From the NCBI GenBank assembly GCA_900757615.1, contig CAAEON010000014.1, forward strand, positions 1-18,287: a stretch of 18,287 bases of DNA, written 5' to 3'. Both the position numbers and the translations under genes were made by a program. This document shows, piece after piece, positions 1-7,174 of this stretch (within the stretch, counting starts at the first letter, position 1; each line of letters opens with the position of its first letter). This DNA is from an uncultured Collinsella sp. Lineage in GTDB: Bacteria > Actinomycetota > Coriobacteriia > Coriobacteriales > Coriobacteriaceae. Below the pieces are notes generated by a model. It searched no databases. It was not told the DNA's origin and saw only the letters and a list, made by a program, of their open reading frames with translations.

Positions 1-18
1 ATCCCCCTCGTCTCCACC
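1..18 (+). ncRNA. 3' end of a probable tmRNA (or tRNA-Ala), partial
   Basis: The first bases fit the 3' end of a tRNA-like fold. Bases 1-3 would close a T-loop (A58 at base 1), CCCCT (4-8) would be the 3' T-stem starting with the conserved C61, CGTCTCC (9-15) the acceptor strand, A (16) the discriminator, then CC without an encoded final A. A T at acceptor position 70 with A73 matches the G3-U70 and A73 alanine identity set, which is shared by tRNA-Ala and tmRNA. CGTCTCC pairs with GGGGACG, a 5' end I recall for Gram-positive tmRNAs, so ssrA is favoured. The 5' partner lies outside the window, so identity is inferred. A terminator follows 14 bases later, as expected for a stable RNA gene. Confidence 0.45.
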
Positions 19-32
19 CGAGCATTGAATGA

Positions 33-60
33 GGCTCCAACGCAAGTTGGGGCCTTTTTT
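33..60 (+). terminator. Intrinsic terminator with GNRA loop
   Basis: A nine-pair stem (33-41 with 46-54, one G-T wobble) closed by a GCAA tetraloop is followed directly by six Ts (55-60). It most likely ends the RNA gene whose tail opens the window. It lies only 31 bases before the ABC-F start, and I see no good promoter between them, so the downstream operon may depend partly on read-through. Confidence 0.85.
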
Positions 61-91
61 CATATAGGCACACAAGGTCAAAGGCGGCACC

Positions 92-2125
92 ATGATCCTC
101 CTGGTCGACAAGATCGAAAAAAGCTTCGGCGCGCGCGTCCTCTTTAGCGGCGCGTCCTTCCAGATCAACCCCGGCGAGCGCTTCGCGCTCGTGGGACCCA
201 ACGGCGCCGGCAAAACCACCATGCTCAAAATCATCATGGGCATCGACAGCCCCGACGCCGGCCAGGTCCAGTACGCCAAGGACTGCCAGGTAGGCTACCT
301 AGAGCAGGAAACCAATCTGGAGCAAAAGGACACCACCATCCTTGCCGAGGTCATGGCCGCCGCCAAGGAAATCCGCCGCATGGGCGAGCGCGCCAACGAG
401 CTGCAGGCCCAGATCACCGAGCTCTCCGAGCAAGGTAAGGACGTCGACGCGCTCCTAAACGAGTACGGCCAGGTCCAGGACCGCTTTGAGCACCTGGGCG
501 GCTACGAGCTCGAAAGCAACGCCCGCAAAATCCTGTCCGGCCTGGGCTTTAAGGTCACCGACTTTGAGCGCCCGTGCTCCGAGTTCTCGGGCGGCTGGCA
601 GATGCGCATCGCGCTGGCCAAGCTCTTCCTGCGCCATCCCGACCTGCTCCTTCTGGACGAGCCCACCAACCACTTGGACCTCGAAAGCGTTCAGTGGCTG
701 CGCGGCTTTATCGCGAACTACGACGGCGCCGTCCTCATCGTCAGCCACGACCGCGCCTTCATGGACGCGTGCGTCGACCACGTCGCCGCTCTTGAAAACC
801 GCCGCGTAACCACCTACACCGGCAACTACAGCAGCTACCTTAAGCAGCGTGAGGACAACCTGGAGCAGATGCGCGCCAAGCGCGCCGCCCAGGAGCGCGA
901 CATCGCCCACATGCAGGTCTTCGTCGACAAGTTCCGCTACAAGCCCACCAAGGCCGCCCAGGCGCAGGAGCGCATCCGCAAGATCGAGCAGATCAAAAAG
1001 GAGCTCGTCATCCTGCCCGAAGGCCACAAGCACATCGACTTTAAATTCCCCGACCCGCCGCGCTCCGGCGACATGGTCGTGGGCTTGGAGGGCGTATCCA
1101 AGTCCTACGGCGACAAGCACATCTACAGCGACATCGACCTCAAGCTCTACCGCGGCGAACACGTGGCGCTCGTCGGCCCTAACGGCGCCGGCAAGTCCAC
1201 CCTCATGAAGATCATCGCCGGCCTGGAACCGCCCACCACCGGCACGCGCGACCTGGGCACCAACGTAGGTGTGGCCTACTATGCCCAGCACGCGCTTGAA
1301 GGTATGACCGAGTCCAACACCGTCCTGCAAGAGATCGACACCGTCACGCCCAAGTGGACCGTGCCGCAGCAGCGCAGCCTGCTGGGCGCCTTCCTGTTTA
1401 GCGACAACGACGCCATCGAAAAGCAGGTCCGCGTCCTCTCCGGCGGCGAAAAGGCGCGCCTGGCGCTCGCCAAGATGCTTGTGGCCCCCGAGGCGCTCCT
1501 GTGCCTGGACGAGCCCACCAACCACCTGGACATCGACTCGGTGGACATGCTCGAGAACGCCCTGCAAAACTTCCCCGGCACCATCGTGCTGATCAGCCAC
1601 GACGAGCACCTGGTGCGCGCCGTGGCCAACCGCGTCATCGATATCCGCGATGGTAAAGTCAAGGTCTACGACGGCGACTACGACTACTACCTCTACAAGC
1701 GCGAGGACCTCGCAGCCCGCGCCGCCGCTGAGGCGTCCACGGAGAGCGCGCCCGCGGCGGCCAAGTCCACCAAAGCCAGTGCCGCCCAGGCCGACACCCC
1801 CGCCGCGGCGCCTAAGCCTGCCGAGGGCAAAAAGACCAAGGAGCAAAAGCGCGCCGAGGCCCAGGCCCGCGCCGCGCTCAACAAAAAGCTCAAGGGCGTG
1901 CGCAACCAGCTCAAGAAGATCGAGGCCGCGCTCGACAAAAAGCGTGCTCGCTATGACGAGCTTATGGAATTGATGGCGAGCGAAGAGCTTTATGCAGATC
2001 AGGACAAGTTCAACGCCGCGCTGGGGGAATATAACGGCCTTAAGCAAGAGCTGCCCAAGCTCGAGGACGAATGGCTGGAGCTTTCCACCCAGATCGAAGA
2101 GGAGACCGCGCGTGAACTCTCGTAA
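92..2125 (+). CDS. ABC-F family ATPase (translation factor type)
   Basis: Soluble protein of 677 residues with two ABC ATPase domains and no membrane segments, the layout of ABC-F proteins that act at the ribosomal E site. Domain 1 has Walker A GPNGAGKT at 35-42, signature FSGGWQ at 165-170 and Walker B LLLLDEP ending near 191. Domain 2 has GPNGAGKS at 362-369, LSGGEK at 449-454 and LCLDEP at 470-475. The charged inter-domain linker, about 245-320, corresponds to the P-site tRNA interaction arm. After an Ala/Pro/Lys-rich spacer (540-580), a Lys/Glu-rich C-terminal coiled coil (about 580-675) resembles that of Uup or YheS-type members. The family remodels stalled or initiating ribosomes, and some members give antibiotic resistance; which applies here cannot be told. 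The start has a modest AAAGGCGG site upstream. The 3' end overlaps the next gene by 14 bases. Confidence 0.93.
   Translation: MILLVDKIEKSFGARVLFSGASFQINPGERFALVGPNGAGKTTMLKIIMGIDSPDAGQVQYAKDCQVGYLEQETNLEQKDTTILAEVMAAAKEIRRMGERANELQAQITELSEQGKDVDALLNEYGQVQDRFEHLGGYELESNARKILSGLGFKVTDFERPCSEFSGGWQMRIALAKLFLRHPDLLLLDEPTNHLDLESVQWLRGFIANYDGAVLIVSHDRAFMDACVDHVAALENRRVTTYTGNYSSYLKQREDNLEQMRAKRAAQERDIAHMQVFVDKFRYKPTKAAQAQERIRKIEQIKKELVILPEGHKHIDFKFPDPPRSGDMVVGLEGVSKSYGDKHIYSDIDLKLYRGEHVALVGPNGAGKSTLMKIIAGLEPPTTGTRDLGTNVGVAYYAQHALEGMTESNTVLQEIDTVTPKWTVPQQRSLLGAFLFSDNDAIEKQVRVLSGGEKARLALAKMLVAPEALLCLDEPTNHLDIDSVDMLENALQNFPGTIVLISHDEHLVRAVANRVIDIRDGKVKVYDGDYDYYLYKREDLAARAAAEASTESAPAAAKSTKASAAQADTPAAAPKPAEGKKTKEQKRAEAQARAALNKKLKGVRNQLKKIEAALDKKRARYDELMELMASEELYADQDKFNAALGEYNGLKQELPKLEDEWLELSTQIEEETARELS
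2100..2104 (+). promoter_or_regulatory. Ribosome binding site selecting a GTG start at 2112
   Basis: AGGAG inside the 3' end of the ABC-F gene, seven bases before GTG 2112. No comparable site precedes the ATG at 2142 in the same frame, so the GTG is preferred as the start of the small membrane protein. Confidence 0.6.
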
Positions 2126-2408
2126 GGCCGCTGCCGTGGCGATGAGCATTATCGCCATCGCGTGCCGCATCTGCGGCATCTTTATGAGCGCGATGACCGT
2201 GCTGCTGTGCTTTAGCGGCCTCACCGCCAAGCTGCAGATCGTAGGCTTTGTCGTTGAGCTTTCACGCGCGCTACCGAGCGCCATTGCCGGCTACGGCGTC
2301 ATCACATCGCCCTTTGGCGGCGTATTCCGCCTGGATTACGCCATCGTCGCCGTCATTTTGTTTGTGATCGACTACCTGCTCACGCGCGCCTCGCGCCGCG
2401 TCCGCTAG
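2112..2408 (+). CDS. Small hypothetical membrane protein, two helices
   Basis: A 98-residue protein that I do not recognise. Starting at GTG 2112, it has a short basic N-terminus (MNSRK), a hydrophobic segment at about 8-34 (AIACRICGIFMSAMTVLLCF is part of it), a middle stretch with Gly/Pro and few charges (about 35-70), a second hydrophobic segment at about 71-87 (YAIVAVILFVIDYLL) and a basic tail RASRRVR. This suggests two membrane helices with both ends in the cytoplasm by the positive-inside rule. It overlaps the ABC-F gene by 14 bases and ends nine bases before the M50 protease, so it is probably translated with both. It could be a partner of the protease, but that is only inference from position. 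An open frame extends upstream to 1992, but that part lies inside the ABC-F gene and is not credible. Confidence 0.7.
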   Translation: MNSRKAAAVAMSIIAIACRICGIFMSAMTVLLCFSGLTAKLQIVGFVVELSRALPSAIAGYGVITSPFGGVFRLDYAIVAVILFVIDYLLTRASRRVR

Positions 2409-2417
2409 GGGAGCGCC

Positions 2418-3101
2418 ATGTCCAACAGCTACCTGATGAACCTGCTTGCAAGCGCTGTCGCCGTCATCGTGGGTATTGTCATCCACGAGAGCGCGCACGC
2501 CGCCGCGGCCTGGGCGCTCGGCGACAAGACGGCCCGCTCGCGCGGCCGTGTCTCGCTCAACCCGCTTAACCACATCGACCCGTTTGGCACCATCCTCCTG
2601 CCGCTGCTTATGCTCGCGGCCGGCGGCCCGGTATTCGCCTTCGCCAAGCCCGTGCCCGTCTACCTCAACAACCTCAAGCACCCCAAGCGCGACGAGGTCC
2701 TGGTGAGCGCGGCCGGTCCCGCATCGAACATCGCGCTCGCGTGCCTCGCGGCCGCCCTCATGCACGCAGCGTATGGCAACCTCTACGCAAGCATGTCCTT
2801 TGCCGTGGCGTCCCAAATCATGAACTTCGGTGCCACGTTTATCGTGGTCAACCTGTCGCTCGCGTTCTTTAACCTCATCCCTACCCCGCCGCTCGATGGC
2901 TCGTCGATCATCGTCCCATTCCTCAAAGGCAAGGCGCTCACCAACTACTACCATCTGCAGCAATACGCCATGCCCATACTCATCATCGTGCTGTATCTGC
3001 TGCCTATGTGGACCGGCATCGATGTGATCGGCCGCTATTTCGACGTTACCGTGTATCCGCTGGCTGAGCGGCTGCTCGACTTCGCAATCGCCGGCATCTA
3101 G
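2418..3101 (+). CDS. M50 family site-2 protease (intramembrane metalloprotease)
   Basis: Polytopic membrane protein of 227 residues. The zinc-binding HExxH motif is HESAH at 23-27 in the first membrane segment. The second conserved motif, LIPTPPLDG at 153-161 with Asp160 as the third zinc ligand, lies in a later segment. A conserved NPLNHIDPFGTILLP stretch at 48-62 and PVFAFAKPVPV at 71-81 are typical of the compact YwhC/Rv-type M50 proteins without a PDZ domain. The family cleaves transmembrane segments of substrates such as anti-sigma factors, but no substrate is known for this subgroup and none is evident nearby. The ribosome site AGGGGAG overlaps the stop of the preceding gene, which favours coupled translation. 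Length is normal for the short subgroup. Confidence 0.9.
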   Translation: MSNSYLMNLLASAVAVIVGIVIHESAHAAAAWALGDKTARSRGRVSLNPLNHIDPFGTILLPLLMLAAGGPVFAFAKPVPVYLNNLKHPKRDEVLVSAAGPASNIALACLAAALMHAAYGNLYASMSFAVASQIMNFGATFIVVNLSLAFFNLIPTPPLDGSSIIVPFLKGKALTNYYHLQQYAMPILIIVLYLLPMWTGIDVIGRYFDVTVYPLAERLLDFAIAGI

Positions 3102-3109
3102 GGTAAACT
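3081..3109 (+). promoter_or_regulatory. Candidate sigma-70-like promoter before scpA
   Basis: TTCGCA (3081-3086) and TAAACT (3104-3109) are separated by 17 bases; each matches four of six consensus positions. They overlap the end of the protease gene and precede the 84-base gap before scpA, the longest gap within the run. This is a weak match and could be chance. Confidence 0.3.
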
Positions 3110-3116
3110 TACAGGT

Positions 3117-3135
3117 CGACCGTGCAAAACGGTCG
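3117..3135 (+). other. Hairpin in the scpA leader
   Basis: A seven-pair perfect stem (3117-3123 with 3129-3135) around a GCAAA loop. It has no T-tract, so it is not an intrinsic terminator. It may be an mRNA end, a stability element or a protein site in the scpA leader. A second five-pair hairpin lies at 3153-3167, just before the strong ribosome site. Confidence 0.4.
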
Positions 3136-3185
3136 CAACATGCACCCAAACCGCGCCGCGAAGGCGCCGTCAAAGGAGGTCGAAG

Positions 3186-3995
3186 ATGTCGTATCGCGTG
3201 TCGACGCAGGTCTACAGCGGACCGTTCGACCTGCTGCTGCAGCTGGTAACCCGCCAAAAAGTTGATATCGGCGCCATCTCCATTAGCGAGGTGGCCGAGC
3301 AATACCTGGCCGAAGCCGAGCGCATCGAGGCGCTGGACCTAGACGTGGCGAGCGACTTCTTGCTGGTCGCGGCAACCCTTCTGGACATTAAGGCCGCCTC
3401 GCTGGTGCCCCAGGAGGCACCGCGCAACACCGACGACGATTACGAGGACGACGAAGACCTCGAGGAACTCAGTGCTCTCGACGGTGATGCCCTGCGCGAG
3501 GTCCTGATCCAGCGCTTGATCGCCTACAAGCAGTTTAAAGGCGCGGCGGCGGCCCTTGGCGCGCGCATGCAGGCCGAGAGCCGCATGCATCCGCGCGTGG
3601 CCGGCCCCGACCCCGAGTTTTTGGGCCTTATGCCCGACTACTTGGCCGGCATCACCCTGCGCGGCCTGGCCGTCATCTGCGCAGACCTGGACGGCAAGCG
3701 CCAGACCTTCCTACTGGAGGCCGAGCACGTGGCGCCGCATCGCGTGCCGCTCGACCTGACGGTGGCCTCGGTCGACCGCTTTACCATGGCGCACCAAACC
3801 TGCACCTTCCGCGAGCTGCTGGACGGCGACGCCACCACCGAGCAGCTCGTCGTCACCTTCCTGGCCATGCTCGAGCTCGCCAAACGCGGTTCGCTCACGC
3901 TGAGCCAGGACGAGATCTTTGGAACCATCTGCATCAACCGAGTCGAGGGCGCCGAGGCATACGTGCCCGGCGAGGGCCCCGAGCTCACCGAATAG
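3186..3995 (+). CDS. scpA: Segregation and condensation protein A (kleisin of SMC complex)
   Basis: ScpA is the kleisin subunit that bridges the SMC heads and, with ScpB, forms the bacterial condensin that loads at and aligns replicated chromosome arms. The 269-residue protein has the typical N-terminal GPFDLLLQLV (12-21), which binds the SMC neck, then DIGAISISEV. Its C-terminal winged helix includes LAMLELAKRGSLTLSQDEIFGTI (226-248). Between them is an acidic loop (DDDYEDDEDLEEL, 83-95) longer than the neighbouring segments need. The start is set by a near-perfect AAAGGAGGTC site seven to eight bases upstream, the strongest in the region, suggesting efficient initiation. scpB starts 11 bases after the stop, as in most Gram-positive genomes. 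Confidence 0.96.
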   Translation: MSYRVSTQVYSGPFDLLLQLVTRQKVDIGAISISEVAEQYLAEAERIEALDLDVASDFLLVAATLLDIKAASLVPQEAPRNTDDDYEDDEDLEELSALDGDALREVLIQRLIAYKQFKGAAAALGARMQAESRMHPRVAGPDPEFLGLMPDYLAGITLRGLAVICADLDGKRQTFLLEAEHVAPHRVPLDLTVASVDRFTMAHQTCTFRELLDGDATTEQLVVTFLAMLELAKRGSLTLSQDEIFGTICINRVEGAEAYVPGEGPELTE

Positions 3996-4006
3996 GAGCG
4001 GCAACC

Positions 4007-4735
4007 ATGTCAACCTTTTCAACGCTGGAGGCAAACAGCCTCAAAGGCGCCCTCGAGGCGCTGCTGCTGGTGTCGAGCGACCCCGTCAGCGCGCCCGCGC
4101 TGGCAGGTGCGCTGGATGTCGCCCCCGGCGAGTGCGCGTCGCTGTTGGCCGAGCTTAAGGTTGAGTACGAGGAGGCCAATCGCGGCTTTCAGCTGCGCGA
4201 GGTCGCTGGTGGCTGGCGCCTGTTTACCCACCCCGCCTACCACGATGTGGTCGAGGCCTATGTGCTGAGCTGGGACACGCAAAAGCTTTCACAGGCGGCG
4301 CTCGAGACCCTAGCCGTCATCGCCTACCACCAGCCCGTCACGCGCGAGGTGGTCAAGGGCATTCGCGGCGTCAACTCCGACGGCGTCATCGCGTCGCTCG
4401 TGGACAAGGGTCTGGTGCGCGAGCTCGGTCGCGACCCCGAGCGCGGTCAGGCCATCATCTACGGCACGACCAATGCCTTCTTGGAAAAGTTCGGCCTGCG
4501 CTCCACCCGCGACCTGCCCGATCTGGAGCAATTTGCCCCCGACGAGCGATCTCGCCAGTTTATCCGCGAGCGCCTGAGCGGCCGCAGCATTCAGTCCACG
4601 CTTGAGGAGCAGGCCGAAGACCTGGACGAAGAGCGCGAACTGATCGATACCGATGTTGAAGATGTTGAGGCAGTCGAGGACTTGGAGACCCTGGTCGTCG
4701 ACGAGACCTCGGAGGATTTGCATGACGAGGACTAA
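4007..4735 (+). CDS. scpB: Segregation and condensation protein B
   Basis: ScpB is a dimeric double winged-helix protein that binds the middle of ScpA and regulates the SMC ATPase. The 242-residue product has the N-terminal winged helix at about 11-85 and the second at about 94-170. The latter carries the family hallmark LSQAALETLAVIAYHQPVTR (94-113) and GVNSDGVIASLVDKGLV (121-137). Residues about 197-242 form an Asp/Glu-rich tail (more than half acidic) not needed for the folded core; acidic tails on ScpB are variable in the family. It overlaps rluB by 14 bases, and the GGAGG for rluB lies inside its last codons, so ScpB and RluB are likely translated together. Confidence 0.95.
   Translation: MSTFSTLEANSLKGALEALLLVSSDPVSAPALAGALDVAPGECASLLAELKVEYEEANRGFQLREVAGGWRLFTHPAYHDVVEAYVLSWDTQKLSQAALETLAVIAYHQPVTREVVKGIRGVNSDGVIASLVDKGLVRELGRDPERGQAIIYGTTNAFLEKFGLRSTRDLPDLEQFAPDERSRQFIRERLSGRSIQSTLEEQAEDLDEERELIDTDVEDVEAVEDLETLVVDETSEDLHDED
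4711..4715 (+). promoter_or_regulatory. Ribosome binding site fixing the rluB start
   Basis: GGAGG within the end of scpB, six bases before ATG 4722. The in-frame upstream start at 4653 lies deep in scpB and lacks such a site. ATG 4812, which would begin directly at the S4 domain, also lacks one. Confidence 0.65.
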
Positions 4736-5687
4736 CGAAGTAGGGGAGACGCGCACCGCCGGCGTCGCGGGCGCGCCCGCGACCGATGCCCAGCCCGTCT
4801 ACCCACACACGATGCGCCTACAGCGCTTTTTGGCGCGCGCGGGCGTGGCGAGCCGCCGCGGCTCGGAGGACCTGATGACCGCCGGCCGCGTGACCGTCAA
4901 CGGCCAGGTCGCGACCGAACTGGGCACCAAGGTCGACGTCGATCGCGACCATATCGAGGTCGACGGCATGCCTGTCAAGCTCAACCAGGGCGCCGTGTAC
5001 CTGATGGTCTACAAGCCGACCGGCTACCTCACCACCATGAGCGATCCGCAGGAGCGCCCCTGCGTGGCCGACCTGGTCCCGCGCGACCGCTTTCCGGGGC
5101 TCTTCCCGGTGGGTCGCCTTGACCGCGACACCACGGGGCTTTTGCTCTTTACCACCGACGGCAACCTGTCGCAGGACCTGCTGCACCCTAGCAAGCACGT
5201 CTACAAGACCTACCAGGCGCTCGTTGACGGCCACCTGACCGATCGCGACTTGGAGCCGCTCCGCCGCGGCATCGAGCTCGACGACGGCCTGTGCCAGCCG
5301 GCGATCTGCCGCGTCATCACCGCTCGCGAGGCCGCGGCCGTAGCTCCCCAAGGCGTCAAGCCCGGCACCACCGCCGTGGAGGTCATCATCCGCGAGGGCC
5401 GCAAAAACCAGGTCAAGCGCATGCTGAGCAAGATCCACCATCCGGTGATCCGCCTGCACCGCTGTAACTTTGCCGGCCTGGAGCTCAAGGACGTGGCCAA
5501 AGGCTCGTGGCGCGAACTCACCGACCGCGAGGTGCAGATCCTTAAGGCCGGCGGTATCCCTCCCAAGCAGGCCAACTCCAAACGCGCCGCCGCGCCGGCG
5601 ACTAACACCGCCAGCCGCACGCGTCACCACGGTAGCCACGGCTCCGCGCCCAAGCGCAACACCTACCGCGAGCGCTACACGGGCTAA
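4722..5687 (+). CDS. rluB: RluB/RsuA-family 23S rRNA pseudouridine synthase
   Basis: Isomerises a specific uridine to pseudouridine in 23S rRNA (position 2605 for E. coli RluB). From ATG 4722 the protein has 321 residues. It has a 30-residue leader, an S4 RNA-binding domain (RLQRFLARAGVASRR at 32-46, through about 80), then the catalytic domain with VYKPTGYLTT (96-105), the catalytic aspartate in GRLDRDTTGLL (Asp134), YKTYQALVDG (161-170) and EGRKNQVKRML (225-235). A basic, Ala/Ser/His-rich tail (about 280-321) follows, common in actinobacterial members and probably RNA-binding. RsuA-family paralogues act on 16S rRNA, but the scpA-scpB-rluB order supports RluB. A 66-base gap separates it from cmk. 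Confidence 0.92.
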   Translation: MTRTNEVGETRTAGVAGAPATDAQPVYPHTMRLQRFLARAGVASRRGSEDLMTAGRVTVNGQVATELGTKVDVDRDHIEVDGMPVKLNQGAVYLMVYKPTGYLTTMSDPQERPCVADLVPRDRFPGLFPVGRLDRDTTGLLLFTTDGNLSQDLLHPSKHVYKTYQALVDGHLTDRDLEPLRRGIELDDGLCQPAICRVITAREAAAVAPQGVKPGTTAVEVIIREGRKNQVKRMLSKIHHPVIRLHRCNFAGLELKDVAKGSWRELTDREVQILKAGGIPPKQANSKRAAAPATNTASRTRHHGSHGSAPKRNTYRERYTG

Positions 5688-5753
5688 GCAATTCGCCGCG
5701 CCCCAATGCCCGCGAACCATACCAGCACGTCAACAACCGAAAGGAAGCATTGC

Positions 5754-6440
5754 ATGATCGTCGCCATCGACGGCCCCGCCGGTTCCGGCAAGTCCACTAT
5801 CGCCAAGGAGATCGCCCGCCAGCTGGGCTTTAACAAGCTCGACACGGGCGCCATGTATCGCGCCGTCACCTTCGCCGCGCTCGACCGCGGAATCGACCTG
5901 GACGACGAGGCTGCCATCGATGCCCTCGCCGAGCAGATCGAGATTCGCTTTACCAACGGCACCGGCGAGGACACGCGCCTGACCATCGACGGCAAGGACG
6001 CATCGGCTGCCATTCGCACCCCGCAGGTCGACGCCAACGTGTCCAAGGTCTCGGCCTACCCGGGCGTGCGCGCCGCCATGCTCATCCATCAGCGCCGCGC
6101 CGCCGAGGATCGCGATATCGTGGCCGAGGGTCGCGACATCGGCACCGTCGTGTTCCCCAACGCGCAGGTCAAGGTCTTTCTGACCGCCGACCCTCGTGAG
6201 CGCGCCCGTCGCCGCGTGCTGCAGCGCCACCAAAACGACGCCCAGCCGCTCAGCGCAGAGCAACTCGAGGCCGAGGTCGACGAGACCCTCGACGCCCTCA
6301 AACAGCGCGACAAACTCGACAGCAGCCGCGAGGTCGCGCCGCTCGTGCCCGCCGAGGACGCCGTGCACGTCGACTCCACCGCCCACACCATCGATGAGGT
6401 CGTCCGCATTATCGAGGACCTCATCAACCAAAGGAGGTAG
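5754..6440 (+). CDS. cmk: Cytidylate kinase
   Basis: Phosphorylates CMP or dCMP to the diphosphate using ATP, salvaging CMP released in phospholipid and RNA turnover. The 228-residue product has the P-loop GPAGSGKST at 7-15, the CMP-site LDTGAMYRA at 29-37, EGRDIGT at 125-131 and the lid/C-terminal RDKLDSSREVAPLVPAEDA at 185-203. Length is normal for Cmk. ATG 5754 is preferred because AAGGAAG ends six bases upstream and the P-loop then sits at its usual distance from the N-terminus; an in-frame ATG at 5706 would add 16 residues with no family resemblance. The last codons (CAA AGG AGG TAG) also form the ribosome site of plsC. Confidence 0.96.
   Translation: MIVAIDGPAGSGKSTIAKEIARQLGFNKLDTGAMYRAVTFAALDRGIDLDDEAAIDALAEQIEIRFTNGTGEDTRLTIDGKDASAAIRTPQVDANVSKVSAYPGVRAAMLIHQRRAAEDRDIVAEGRDIGTVVFPNAQVKVFLTADPRERARRRVLQRHQNDAQPLSAEQLEAEVDETLDALKQRDKLDSSREVAPLVPAEDAVHVDSTAHTIDEVVRIIEDLINQRR
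6430..6437 (+). promoter_or_regulatory. Ribosome binding site for plsC built into the cmk 3' end
   Basis: AAAGGAGG is formed by the last sense codons of cmk directly before its TAG stop, six bases before ATG 6444. This overlap should couple plsC translation to cmk. Confidence 0.7.
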
Positions 6441-6443
6441 CCC

Positions 6444-7172
6444 ATGCGCCTGTTTAAGCAGACGCCCGAGGATTATTACAACGCCCCGTACGCCGAGTTC
6501 CCGGCGCTCATCCGCGGCACCGTCGTCGTGGTCATGGCAATCCTCTGGGCCTTCTCCAAACTCATGTGGCGCTGGAAGGTCGAAGACGCCGACCTGCTGT
6601 TTGAGCGCCAGGAAGGCCGCGGCAGCGTGGTCATCTGCAACCACACCTCGATGGCCGAGTTGCTGGCCGTGGAGACGGCGTTGTTCTTTGGCGGCCGCCG
6701 CATTCGCCCCATTTTTAAGTCCGAGTTTGCGAAGAGCAAGATCGTGCGCTGGGCCTTTAGCCGCGTGGGTGGCATTCCCGTCGAGCGTGGCACCGCCGAC
6801 ATGAAGTGTCTGCGTGCCGCCCAGCACGCACTGCAGCGCGGCGAGGACGTCTTGATCTTCCCCGAGGGCACGCGCATCCGCTCGCGCGAGATTAAGCCCG
6901 AGGTCCACGGCGGCTTTGCGCTCATCGCTCAGATGGGCAAGGCACCCGTCAACCCGCTCGCCATCTGTGGTTGGTCCGACATCACGCCCAAAGGCAAAAA
7001 GCTCATGCGCCCCAAGAAGTGCTGGATCCGTGCCGGCAAGGCCATCTCGCTATCCGATGCTCCGGCCGAGCTCAAGCGCAAGGAGCGCCTGGCATGGTTT
7101 GAGTCCGAGGCTATGAGCCGCGTATACGCCATGCGCGACGACCTGTGCGCCGAGCACCCGGGCAGGTTCTAG
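6444..7172 (+). CDS. plsC: 1-acyl-sn-glycerol-3-phosphate acyltransferase family protein
   Basis: Expected to acylate lysophosphatidate to phosphatidate at the inner membrane, the step after PlsY, which is encoded further along. The 242-residue protein has one hydrophobic N-terminal segment (about 24-42), then motif I NHTSMAELL (66-74), motif II around FKSEFAK (91-97), motif III GGIPVERG (109-116) and motif IV FPEGTRIRS (139-147). Odd point: the canonical HX4D charge relay reads His67-x4-Glu72, so the aspartate is replaced by glutamate. The other blocks are intact, so it is probably active, perhaps with altered acyl preference. Placement between cmk and ispH is a widely conserved order in Gram-positive bacteria. 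An activity on another acyl acceptor cannot be excluded. Confidence 0.88.
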   Translation: MRLFKQTPEDYYNAPYAEFPALIRGTVVVVMAILWAFSKLMWRWKVEDADLLFERQEGRGSVVICNHTSMAELLAVETALFFGGRRIRPIFKSEFAKSKIVRWAFSRVGGIPVERGTADMKCLRAAQHALQRGEDVLIFPEGTRIRSREIKPEVHGGFALIAQMGKAPVNPLAICGWSDITPKGKKLMRPKKCWIRAGKAISLSDAPAELKRKERLAWFESEAMSRVYAMRDDLCAEHPGRF

Positions 7173-7174
7173 CC

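Noticed and set aside
1..18. Reading the opening bases as a tRNA-Ser end
   Set aside because: That register would need C as discriminator, which does not fit serine tRNAs (usually G). The register with A73 and U70 fits an alanine-type acceptor better.
455..2284. Long leftward open frame (609 codons) opposite the ABC-F gene
   Set aside because: It is an antisense shadow caused by high GC at third positions. The translation is Val/Leu/Gly-rich low-complexity sequence without motifs, while the sense frame has all ABC motifs.
2271..3302. Leftward 343-codon frame opposite the M50 protease
   Set aside because: Antisense shadow; no family motifs and it contradicts a clear HExxH protease on the sense strand.
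4653..4721. Upstream start for rluB
   Set aside because: Lies inside scpB; ATG 4722 has GGAGG six bases upstream.
7145..7174. Upstream start for ispH
   Set aside because: Would overlap the plsC coding end and adds residues not seen in the family; ATG 7175 is a simple fit.
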